Assembly: GCA_018806915.1 (NCBI GenBank)
Contig: JAGKQI010000031.1
Location: forward strand, 1,302,001 to 1,366,000
From: Phytophthora colocasiae
Lineage: Eukaryota; Oomycota; Peronosporomycetes; Peronosporales; Peronosporaceae
Length of the DNA: 64,000 nt
Direction: 5' to 3'
Shown here: positions 9,066-18,097 of the stretch, piece by piece
How positions within the stretch are numbered: the first letter of the stretch is position 1
How the letters are laid out: the number at the start of each line of letters is the position of its first letter
The notes under the pieces: generated by a model
Database searches by the model: none
The model's input: the letters and a program-made list of their open reading frames with translations, nothing else
Told to the model about the DNA's origin: nothing
Program-made: the position numbers and the translations under genes

Positions 9066-9992
9066 ATGTCATCAGACGCATCGCACGACGACGAAATTGA
9101 CCGCGAGCCTGACCCCGTGGTCGATGCCGGGGAAGCTGAGGAAGCTGATCAAACCGCCACGCCCATACCCTCACGTGAACCCAAGGAGAAGATCAACTTC
9201 AAACTTATCACAATCGAGGCCTTTTCGGGAGAGCTGCGTGATGGATACTTCGATGCGGGCGCTCATGAATGGTTGGAGCGCCTCAAGACGCAGTTCGAAC
9301 ACGCTGAAATACTCAACAACCGCACATGGCCCGAGAAAGTCAAGTGCAGCGTATTTGCAACCCGTCTAACCGGATCAGCAAGCACCTGGTACACCAGAAA
9401 CCGCGGTGCTCTGCCAACCAACTCGTTTCGGGACCTGGCCCGCGCTTTCCTGGATCAGTTTCGCTGTCGCCTATCAGTCCAACGCCAAACAATTCTGCTC
9501 GCCAGTACTATCAAGCTACCGTCCGAATCATACTACGAATATGCACACAGATTGTCCCAGATCGCTGCAGGTCTAAATCGCGGAAGGACAGCCAACTACA
9601 CTGAGCAACAGGCGTTGAGCACTTTCATCAATCATGCGTATCCCCATTACCGCGACACACTACTTGCCCAACTCGATGTGGAATCGGAAGACGCGTCCGC
9701 GGAGCTTGATCGCGCTATCAATCTGCTGAGTCGACTAGCAGGATCTGACGGTCGCATGAAAAAGCGACGTTTCGACGACAATCGCCAGACTAGCGGAAGT
9801 GACAAAAGGACGCGAACGGGATTCGCAGCAGCAGCTCCCGCAGCTACTCAGCGAGACTCGAGAAAAAGCAGGTGGGACTTCACCAACGCTCTGTGCCGTA
9901 CGTGCAACCAGCGTGGACACACTACCGGATATCACGACAGATTTGTAGCGAATCAGCAGAAGCAGACGATGGAATCGTCGGACGACGAATGA
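9066..9992 (+). CDS. Copia-2 Gag
   Basis: This is a 308-residue capsid-nucleocapsid protein of the retrotransposon. An acidic N-terminus is followed by a Gag core, including the stretches AHEWLERLKTQFEHAE and YYEYAHRLSQIA, and a basic C-terminal zone with a zinc knuckle reading CRTCNQRGHTTGYH. The last ligand is His where the Copia knuckle normally has Cys. The frame ends with TGA (9990-9992). The next frame, Pol, continues in the same phase, so Pol is probably made by stop-codon readthrough, unless the TGA is a mutation. Confidence 0.88.
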   Translation: MSSDASHDDEIDREPDPVVDAGEAEEADQTATPIPSREPKEKINFKLITIEAFSGELRDGYFDAGAHEWLERLKTQFEHAEILNNRTWPEKVKCSVFATRLTGSASTWYTRNRGALPTNSFRDLARAFLDQFRCRLSVQRQTILLASTIKLPSESYYEYAHRLSQIAAGLNRGRTANYTEQQALSTFINHAYPHYRDTLLAQLDVESEDASAELDRAINLLSRLAGSDGRMKKRRFDDNRQTSGSDKRTRTGFAAAAPAATQRDSRKSRWDFTNALCRTCNQRGHTTGYHDRFVANQQKQTMESSDDE

Positions 9993-12900
9993 AGTCGCGG
10001 GGTGTTGATGGACACCGCGACAAAACCATTCGACCCAGGAATTCACCCTGTCAAACCGATCATCGACTCCGGTGCGTCTTTCCACATGACTGGCACTCGG
10101 AGCGCGCTGGTCAACATCGTTCCGTGCGCGGATCACCCCGTCCGAATGGCGGACAGACGCGTCGTCGTGGGACAAGAAGCTGGTGATCTTCAGATAGCAG
10201 TTGGACCCAACGGAACACTTCATGGCGTCGTTTACATCCCAACGCTCGCGCAGACACTGCTATCCGTATCAGCGTTAAGCCGTTCTGGCTACAAATGCGA
10301 CTTCGAACCGCACGGATGCACCGTATACGGCCCGGCGGTGATTCGTGGAAGCATCTGCAACGGCGTGTATGCAGGACCCGATCAGCCACACTTCACCGCG
10401 GCATCTGCGACTGCTGACGCCCCGAAAATCGTGAAAAATTCACTCGAGGACTGGCATCGCAGACTAGGACATTTGAACTATCGAACAATCTTGGACATGG
10501 AGCGAAGCGGACTTGTCAACGGTCTCCACATTGAAGGATCAAAAGCACTGCCAATGTACCCATGCGAAACGTGCGCACTTGGCAAAGGCCATCGACGTGC
10601 GGCACCAAAAAAGAGCAAACGCTCGCAGGCCGAGAAAGATCGTATTTGCCATGCTGACTTAGCCGGCCCCTTCCAACGCAGCATCCACGGAAACCGGTAC
10701 TATTTGGCGATCAAATGGATGAACTACACGCACGTGTACTTCTTAAAGCACAAGGACGAAGCTGTCTCTCGCTTCAGAGACTATCTAAATATTGTGAAGA
10801 ACCGATCCGGCGATGGCAGACTCCTCACGCTTCGGTCAGATAATGGCGGAGAATTTATCAGTGCAGCGTTTGAAAAGGCTTGTGCGGCAGAAGGAATTGA
10901 GCGGAACATGTCTGAACCTGATGTTCACTACCAAAATGGGGTCGCCGAGAGGACAAACCGGACACTCGCCGACATGACACGATGTCTACTTCTTCAAGCC
11001 AACCTACCGCACAACTTATGGGAGTATGCTGTGAAGACGGCAGCCTTCATGCGCAATCGTGTATCTACCCGCAGCAACCCAAATATCACACCGTATGAAA
11101 GGTATCACGGGTCCCGACCTGATCTCAGCAGCATTCACACCTTCGGTGAGAGCGTCACTGTCTTGAAAAAGGCAACCCAGCGAAGCACAAAGTTCAAATT
11201 CCTGCCAACATCGGAGCGAGGCCTTTTCGTCGGCAACGACCACGAACGCAAAGGATACTTCGTGTACGTTCGACAAGGCGGTGCTCGAATCATTCACAGC
11301 TGTGACGTGACGTTCTTGGGGTCCGAGATCAGACCTCCGAATCCATCCAGCCTGATTGATCCACTTGCCACTTTGCCGCTCACAACGGACGGCAAATTTC
11401 CTGATCCTGGCTCGTCGAGCGGCTCGATGCGGGGAAGGGACTGCGATCCGGATGAACAAGCGCATCAAAACGAAACAAACAAAAATCCAGATCTCGTGCA
11501 ACACCGTAGGTCACAGCGGATCGCCAACAGAAACATCGGCGCCGCTCTCCTTGTGTTGGGCGATATCATCCAGGAGCCATTGACAATTAAAGAAGCCAAA
11601 ACCTCTCCTCAGTGGGAACAGTGGAGGCAAGCTATTGTGGACGAAATCGAGGCCCTTCGAGCTAACGGGACATTCACTGTAGTGACGCCCCCGGCTGGTG
11701 CCCATGTATTGGGATCCACAATCAACTTCAGACTCAAGCGCCATGCAAACGGTTCCATTGACAGATTCAGAGCCCGTGTTTGCGCGCAAGGTTGTCGCCA
11801 AATCTATCTCATTGACTACGTGGAAACCTATGCGCCTGTTGTTACACTAATATCGATTCGAGTGTTTTTTGCAGAATGCAATCATCGCGGGTGGCACATC
11901 CGGCAAGGAGACGTTCCGACAGCCTACGTCAAGGCTGATCTACATGAGGTAATCTACGTCAAGCAACCCGCGGGCTTCGAGGAAGGAGAGCCAGGCCAAG
12001 TTTGGTTGCTGGCAAAAGCGTTGTACGGCCTTAAGCAGGCCGGCCGAGAATGGCACGCCGAGCTGGACGCATTTCTCCGCAGTAAAGGCTTTATTCCGAC
12101 GGTGGCAGATCCTTGCGTGTACAAGCATCCTGATGTGGAGTTGATTATATTGGTTTACGTGGACGACATTCTCGTTGGCTATAAGGACGCTGAAGACATG
12201 AAGGAACTAATGGCTGCACTGTACACCAAGTACTCTATCAAAGACCTGGGAGAATTATCGTGGTTCCTGGGTATGCGCGTCACCCGCAATTTTGATGAAG
12301 GCACACTGGTTATCGACCAAGAGCAGTATGCAGAAGAAGTTTGTCACCGCTTTGCAATGGAAAATTGCAGGCCCGCTGCTACGCCAATGGACCAGAACAC
12401 CATTCTATTCAAGGCCTCTGAAGAAGAAGAGCTCGCAGAACACGTGCCGTATCGGCAGGCAGTGGGTGCCCTGCTATACCTGAGCAGAGTTTCACGCCCT
12501 GATATCTCATTTGCGGTTAATCAGGTTGCCGGGCAATCCAACAGGCCAAGTGTGCATCACTGGCATGCAGTCAAACGCATTCTCCGGTACTTGACATCAA
12601 CGACCTCTATGGGACTGGTTTTCCGACGATCGGCAGACACACCACGTGTTCGCTTGTACACTGACGCGGATTGGGCGAACAATGTGCAAGACAGGAAATC
12701 AATTTCGGGTGAACTTCTGCAAGTCCATGGATGCAATGTACACTGGTCGTGCAAACGCCAGGACGTAGTAGCGAAGTCGTCAACTACGGCTGAATACGTT
12801 GCAGCCGACATGGGGCTGGAAAATCTGCGGTGGTTGATGGAGTTCCTCCTTGAACTGACCGGAGAAAAGCCGACGCAAGTCCCGATGCTAATAGACAACA

Positions 12901-13151
12901 AGTCGACGATATACAGGATCGAGAACGAAAAGACATCGAAAGCACAGAAGAGTATCGACATCGCTTTTCACTCCATTAAGGATGCCGTGCGCAAAGGTGA
13001 AGTTCGCCTCGAATACTGCCCTACGACTCAGATGTTGGCCGACGGCTTCACTAAAGCACTCGGCAGAAGCACGTTTCTCCAATTGCGAGATGCCATCGGC
13101 CTGATGCGTCTCAACTCGGATCCTGACTCGCGGGGAAGTGTTGACACTTGA
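9993..13151 (+). CDS. Copia-2 Pol polyprotein
   Basis: Pol is open from just after the Gag TGA to a stop inside the 3' LTR, about 1050 residues, in the Gag frame. The first possible ATG is at 10005. Domains in order are: aspartic protease (PIIDSGASFHMT), GAG-pre-integrase with HHCC ligands (WHRRLGHLN, CETCALGK), integrase catalytic core (ADLAGPF, LRSDNGGEF, NGVAERTNRT), Copia reverse transcriptase (DRFRARVCAQG, YVDDILVG) and RNase H (LYTDADWAN, SSTTAEYVAA). No frameshift is visible, so apart from the separating TGA the element could be autonomous. Confidence 0.9.
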   Translation, partial: SRGVLMDTATKPFDPGIHPVKPIIDSGASFHMTGTRSALVNIVPCADHPVRMADRRVVVGQEAGDLQIAVGPNGTLHGVVYIPTLAQTLLSVSALSRSGYKCDFEPHGCTVYGPAVIRGSICNGVYAGPDQPHFTAASATADAPKIVKNSLEDWHRRLGHLNYRTILDMERSGLVNGLHIEGSKALPMYPCETCALGKGHRRAAPKKSKRSQAEKDRICHADLAGPFQRSIHGNRYYLAIKWMNYTHVYFLKHKDEAVSRFRDYLNIVKNRSGDGRLLTLRSDNGGEFISAAFEKACAAEGIERNMSEPDVHYQNGVAERTNRTLADMTRCLLLQANLPHNLWEYAVKTAAFMRNRVSTRSNPNITPYERYHGSRPDLSSIHTFGESVTVLKKATQRSTKFKFLPTSERGLFVGNDHERKGYFVYVRQGGARIIHSCDVTFLGSEIRPPNPSSLIDPLATLPLTTDGKFPDPGSSSGSMRGRDCDPDEQAHQNETNKNPDLVQHRRSQRIANRNIGAALLVLGDIIQEPLTIKEAKTSPQWEQWRQAIVDEIEALRANGTFTVVTPPAGAHVLGSTINFRLKRHANGSIDRFRARVCAQGCRQIYLIDYVETYAPVVTLISIRVFFAECNHRGWHIRQGDVPTAYVKADLHEVIYVKQPAGFEEGEPGQVWLLAKALYGLKQAGREWHAELDAFLRSKGFIPTVADPCVYKHPDVELIILVYVDDILVGYKDAEDMKELMAALYTKYSIKDLGELSWFLGMRVTRNFDEGTLVIDQEQYAEEVCHRFAMENCRPAATPMDQNTILFKASEEEELAEHVPYRQAVGALLYLSRVSRPDISFAVNQVAGQSNRPSVHHWHAVKRILRYLTSTTSMGLVFRRSADTPRVRLYTDADWANNVQDRKSISGELLQVHGCNVHWSCKRQDVVAKSSTTAEYVAADMGLENLRWLMEFLLELTGEKPTQVPMLIDNKSTIYRIENEKTSKAQKSIDIAFHSIKDAVRKGEVRLEYCPTTQMLADGFTKALGRSTFLQLRDAIGLMRLNSDPDSRGSVDT

Positions 13152-13282
13152 GGTCCGACTCAGGCCCGAGAAATGACGCGAGGCATCTCATCTCCGGTCA
13201 CGAGAAAAATCAGGGAGATGTAGCCAGGGGAGGAAAACCTAAATCGTTCAATCTCATTCCTCGTTTTGCTCTCTTTACGACA
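13139..13282 (+). repeat. Copia-2 3' LTR
   Basis: This 144-bp LTR also carries the Pol stop codon, TGA at 13149-13151, so Pol runs 13 bases into it. Ankyrin coding sequence resumes at 13288. Confidence 0.95.
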
Positions 13283-13462
13283 GTGAAGGCTTTGATTTGT
13301 GCTGGAGCGAAAATGGACACGAAGGCGCTGGATGGAGCCACTGCTCTGGATACTGCAAACTATGGCGGCCACCAGAATGTGGTGGACATACTTGTCGAAT
13401 GCGACGAAATCAGCACTTTGCGATCGAGGGCAGCAAAAATATTATCTCGATGGGGTTTATAG

Positions 13463-13490
13463 TCGGGCAGACAACCTTTTGACACACTAT
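13463..13490. other. Short spacer after the ankyrin stop, with the Gypsy-1 target site
   Basis: These 28 bases of host DNA follow the ankyrin stop codon and end in CTAT, the left copy of the Gypsy-1 target duplication. The right copy is at 18098-18101. Confidence 0.8.
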
Positions 13491-13744
13491 TGACACGGGT
13501 GGGTCCGGGTAGTAGCACCGCAAGTTGCGGGTGGAATAATCGATCGTGACCCACTTACTGTGGAGGATCAGAGGGCAACTGATTGCACAAGTACGAACCA
13601 CAGATTGTCAGAGCTAGAGCTAGATGAAGTAGGCTAGAGCACGGCAGTCTTAAATTCATTCTCCATTTTACCTCATCATCCGCAGTCCCTCTCAAGCACG
13701 GCCTTCGGACCCGATTCGTCCCTCTGCAAGCCACGGGCGTGTCA
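13491..13744 (+). repeat. Gypsy-1 5' LTR
   Basis: This 254-bp LTR has inverted ends TGACAC and GTGTCA. I see one difference from the 3' copy, in GGTGGAATAATC versus GGTGGAAGAATC. Confidence 0.95.
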
Positions 13745-13814
13745 CTTTGATATATCAAATTTGGAAATCGGAAACAAGAGAATCAACCCTATCAAGCTCA
13801 ACGCCTCATCGACT

Positions 13815-16800
13815 ATGGGGCGCACGAACAAGGCCGAGTTCGTGACCTACACGATGGTGATCACACCTGCTACTGCTACGACTCCGGCAGAGACGGCTTC
13901 CATCAAGATCCAGAAGTTCCGTGGAGGAAGTGCTCGCGACTGGCTCAAATGGAGCAGCCAATTTCGTAGTCTGGCTCGCAAGAAGCAGTGGACCGACGAG
14001 CAGAAAGCTCACAACCTCGTTGCTCTCATCGACGGAGATCTCGAGCCTGAAGTCGAGCAAGCCGCCATCGACGCAGTCAACACGGGGCGGAGCTTCGAAG
14101 AGTTCTTCGCTGACGTTGGTCTGTTGTCGGTTCCGGCAGACTTCAGTGAGGACTTAGACAACGAGCTATGGACCATGAAAAAACGCCGCGACGAGACCGT
14201 CGTGAAGTTCTCTCAGCGCCTGAAGGAGAACGTCCGCATGTTCGCTGAGCTTCCGCTGAACGCAGAAGAAGTGCCAGAGGTGCAGCAGTGTCGCTACCTT
14301 AAGAGAGGAATGCCGCGTGCCTGGCAAGACAAGCTAGCAGCTGCCGGTGTCGTGCACGACAGGTTCAGCGAGCTTGTGCTTTATTTCTCACGCATTGAGA
14401 AGGCGGAGTTGCAGCTTTCGACACGCGAAAAGAAACATGGCAAACAAAACCAAGGTCGGTCCAAGGACCAACAGAAAGACAAGGACTCTTCCAAGAACCA
14501 GTACAAGGACGGCAAAAAGAGCGGCAATGGCTTCGAAGGGAAGCCCAAAGGTGAAAAGTGGTGCTCGTTTCACAAAACGAGTTCGCACAACACCAGCGAT
14601 TGTTACACCATCAAAAAGAAGGAGAAAGCTGAGCAGAAGAGCGCTGAAACGAAGACAACTTCTTCAAGTAAGCGAAAGGCTCGATACCCTCGTATCCACA
14701 GGGACTCTGAGTCCGACTCAGACTCATATGACAGTGAGAACCAAGAGTTCAAGTTCGTCGGACTGGTGACGAAGTCGGAGCGGCCCGCAAGTGCTCCGTT
14801 ACGGATTCCCGTGAAGCTAAAGCGCAGTGGACAGATCTTTGACGCCCTCCTCGATAGCGGTGCTTCGAAGAGCATCATTAACGGCACAACGCTGGCTGCC
14901 AATGTAAACCTAGGGCGAAAGTTTATCTCAGCTTCGCCTACCACCTTCGAGACGATGAACGGCTCTGTGACCAGCAGCGGTACGACGATGGTGCAGTTCG
15001 TCTTCCCGACATTAAAGACGGACTCCGTCATCACCCACCGCTTCGAGGTAATTGAGGACAGTCACGACGCCATGGTCATTGGTCGCGACATCATGAATAC
15101 TCTCGGTCTGGTTCTCAACTTCAAGGACAAGGTCGTTCAATGGGACGAGAACAGTTACCGTATTAATACGGGTCGCGCTGCGGCAAGTAATGAACTTGGT
15201 GAGCCTGGTGAGCACGAAGACGAGTTCCCAGACGAAACGAAGGAGCTCGCCGACGGCGCAGTCGAGCCGGAGCAGCTGGTCCCCGACCTCTTGGACGCCG
15301 ATCTCGCTCAGCAGTACTTGGATTTGCTCATCCAACACCGGACGTTGTACGACGGACACTTAGGTCGCATGCGTTTCGATGACTACTTGATCCCGATATC
15401 CCCGGACTACAAGCCGATACATGCAAAGCCCTACGCCATTCCACGCAGTCAGGAAGCGAAGGCTAAGGAAGCCATCCAGCGACTCATCAATGCAGACGTA
15501 CTGGAGCAGATCTACGACTCGGAGATGGCATCGCCTGCGTTCTTCTTAGTGAAGAAAGATGGCTCGCTTCGACTACTTATTGATTACAGATGGTTGAACA
15601 AGTTCTTACGCAGAAGCCCCTACTACGTGCCACGCATCCGCGAGATACTGATGCGACTTGCGAAGGCAAAATGCATCTCGACATTTGACGCTAACCTTGG
15701 CTATTACGCTCGGAGGCTCGCACGAAAGAGCCGCCCACTGACGGCGTTCTGCTTGCCGTTCGGCAAGTTCCAGTACAAGCGACTCCCGATGGGCATCTCG
15801 ACCGCCCCGATGAGTACCAGGCGTGTATGGAGCAGATCTTTGGCGACTTGGAGTTTGTAGTCGTTTACTTGGACGATATTCTGGTGTTCTCGAAGGATGA
15901 AACAGAGCACCTGGCGCACCTACTCATTGTGTTTGAGCGCCTCGCCCGTTACGACGTCACTCTTAACGGAAAGAAGTGCCATATACTACGCGAAGAAGTC
16001 GACTACCTGGGTTACACGCTGTCTGCTGAGGGCATCAAACCCCAGGCCAAGAAGATACAGGCAATCCAGCAGATCGCAGTGCCAAGGAACCGTAAAGAAC
16101 TTCGACGTTTCTTGGGAATGATCAACTACTACCGGGACATGGTGCCCAACAAGACCACGTTGTGCAAGCTACTGCACAGGTTCACGAGCAGTAAGGTGCC
16201 CTTCACATGGCTCCCCAGTGACACGGAAGCCTTTCGAGCAATCCAGAGAGCCTTTGCTGAGGCTGTACTGCTGTCATTTCCGGACTTCGATAAACCATTC
16301 CAGCTCTATGCAGACGCGAGCGGCACCCAGCTCGGAGGCTTAGTAATGCAGGAGACAAAGATCCTCGCTTGCTACTCGAAGACCTTGAATAAGCATCAAC
16401 TCAACTACACGACAATGGAGTTGGAGCTGCTCTCTATTGTAGAGCTACTTCGAGAATATCGTACGATGCTGCTCGGCTTTCCGGTGATCGTGCACACGGA
16501 TCACAAGAATTTGATCTACCCCGCTGAAACGAGCCTGCGGGTCAAGCGCTGGAAGTTGCTGCTCTCGGAATACCGCCTATCGCTTTATTACATTAAGGGA
16601 GTGAAGAACGTGGGGGCCGACGCGTTCTCGAGAATGAGATTCGCAGTGAACGAGAACAAGTCGCTGTATGAGGAGATCTACGCAGCGAGCAGCGAGCCTG
16701 AGTGCGTCATGCACGGGCCCGTTATCCGCCAGCACCAAGAAGCCGACGAGATGATTCAGAAGATAAAGGCAGCGTGTTTGGCAGGCAACAATAACCCCGA

Positions 16801-17818
16801 CTACCAGCTCGTTACGTTGTTGGGCTGTACCCTGGTTGCATACCAGAAGCGCGTGCTCGCTCCAGAAAGCCTGCGTGACGACCTCATCGCTTGGTATCAC
16901 CTCAACCTGGGACATCCTGCCAGCGAACGACAGTTCAAGACAATGCGGCACACGTTCTACTGGCCGAGTATGGAGACCACTATCACTAAGTTCGTCAGGA
17001 AGTGCGTGACCTGCAAGCGAGCCAAGCTTCACGGTGGGAAACAGGACTATGGGCTTCTCCCACCAAGAACACTGAAGACCGTCAATCCATTTGACGTAGT
17101 TCATGTCGACCTCATTGGTCCATACGAAGGAAACGGCTACGGGATCACCATGATCGACCAGGCGACCCGATGGCTCGAGGTCAGCGTCCAGCCCGACAAA
17201 GAATCCTTGACAACGGCAGAAAGCTTCGATCGTGAGTGGCTGTGTCGATATCCGAGACCTCGTAAGGTCATCCACGACAAGGGTCCAGAGTTCACTGGCG
17301 ACGAGTTTCAGGAGCTGCTACGAAGCTACGGGATCAAAGCCAAGCCCATTACCGTGAAAAACCCGCAGGCCAATGCGATCTGCGAACGAGTGCATCTGGA
17401 AATCGGCAATATCCTCCGCTGTCACGAGGGCGCCGACTGGAGGAAGGTGATCTACTATGCGGCGTTCGCAGTACGAGCCAGCTACCACAGCATCCTCAAC
17501 GCTTCCCCAGGCCAACTTGTGTTTGGGCAGGACATGATCTCGCGCCAACTGCACGACGCCAACTGGAGCTACATGTCCAAGCGCAGATTCAACGCGATCC
17601 TCAACGACAACGACCGCGAGAACGACAAGAGACTCGAACACTTCTACAAGCCAGGTGATCAAGTGATGCTACGAGTTCCCAAACATTTCCGAGCCAAGCT
17701 CAAGCGAGTAGCTGACGGACCATTTACTATCAAGATCGTCCATGATAACGGTACCGTCACCATTGACAAAGGTGCTACGCAACAACAGGTCAGCTTGCGC
17801 CGAATCTTCCCGTGCTAA
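13815..17818 (+). pseudogene. Gypsy-1 Gag-Pol with one frameshift in reverse transcriptase
   Basis: Gag starts at ATG 13815 (MGRTNKAEF). Gag core includes ARDWLKWSSQFRSLA, and a Cys/His knuckle-like segment reads WCSFHKTSSHNTSDC. An aspartic protease follows (LLDSGASKSII). Reverse transcriptase is open to RLPMGISTAP and then leaves frame near 15804-15809, in a run of C. It resumes at DEYQACMEQIFGDLEFVVV with the catalytic YLDDILVF. RNase H (LYADASGT, HTDHKNL), the integrase zinc region (HPASERQFKTMRHTFYW) and catalytic core (HVDLIGPY, HDKGPEF) run to a stop at 17816-17818. A missing C in the homopolymer explains the shift. It could be mutation or an assembly error. No chromodomain is visible. 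Confidence 0.9.
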
Positions 17819-17843
17819 CCAGCACTTCTTCATGGGGGGAGCA

Positions 17844-18097
17844 TGACACGGGTGGGTCCGGGTAGTAGCACCGCAAGTTGCGGGTGGAAGAATCGATCGT
17901 GACCCACTTACTGTGGAGGATCAGAGGGCAACTGATTGCACAAGTACGAACCACAGATTGTCAGAGCTAGAGCTAGATGAAGTAGGCTAGAGCACGGCAG
18001 TCTTAAATTCATTCTCCATTTTACCTCATCATCCGCAGTCCCTCTCAAGCACGGCCTTCGGACCCGATTCGTCCCTCTGCAAGCCACGGGCGTGTCA
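17844..18097 (+). repeat. Gypsy-1 3' LTR
   Basis: This is the partner of 13491-13744. It is followed directly by the CTAT duplication. Confidence 0.95.

Larger units (their letters stand above)
8884..13282 (+). mobile_element. Copia LTR retrotransposon in the ankyrin gene (Copia-2)
   Basis: The element is 4399 bp with very short LTRs of 144 bp (8884-9027 and 13139-13282) that appear identical. They begin TGTTGACA and end TACGACA. The flanking 5-bp duplication is GTGAA (8879-8883 and 13283-13287). A polypurine tract (GCGGGGAAG) precedes the 3' LTR. The primer-binding site at 9028 matches a tRNA-Asn anticodon arm. Gag and Pol are in the same frame, separated by one TGA. Identical LTRs point to a recent insertion. 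Confidence 0.95.
6585..13462 (+). pseudogene. Ankyrin-repeat protein gene, shifted and split by Copia-2
   Basis: The two coding parts (about 6621-8883 and 13288-13462) encode roughly 23 consecutive 33-residue ankyrin repeats and little else. Typical units read TPL..AA..GH..VVQLLLE.GA.ID. Ankyrin arrays are protein-binding scaffolds; no partner domain is visible. There are three kinds of damage. The 5' end has no clear start and abuts a possible LTR. An 8-bp insertion near 7002-7009 shifts the frame; without it repeat 4 reads MLIDAGANID. A Copia element (8884-13282) interrupts repeat 23 after GHADVV, and the LTR supplies a premature TGA at 8894-8896. Across the element, with one GTGAA copy removed, the frame resumes and ends at a stop at 13460-13462. 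Conservation of the repeats argues that the gene was functional until recently. Confidence 0.85.
13491..18097 (+). mobile_element. Gypsy LTR retrotransposon (Gypsy-1)
   Basis: This is a 4607-bp Ty3/gypsy element with 254-bp LTRs (13491-13744 and 17844-18097). The LTRs begin TGACAC and end GTGTCA and differ by about one base. A 4-bp duplication, CTAT, flanks the element. The polypurine tract ATGGGGGGAGCA precedes the 3' LTR. Just after the 5' LTR is a 14-bp perfect palindrome (13746-13759) where a primer-binding site would be expected. The domain order protease, RT, RNase H, integrase defines Gypsy. One frameshift breaks the reverse transcriptase. Confidence 0.95.

Noticed and set aside
13491..13494. 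A 5-bp duplication for Gypsy-1
   Set aside because: Only CTAT (4 bp) matches on both sides; the fifth base differs.
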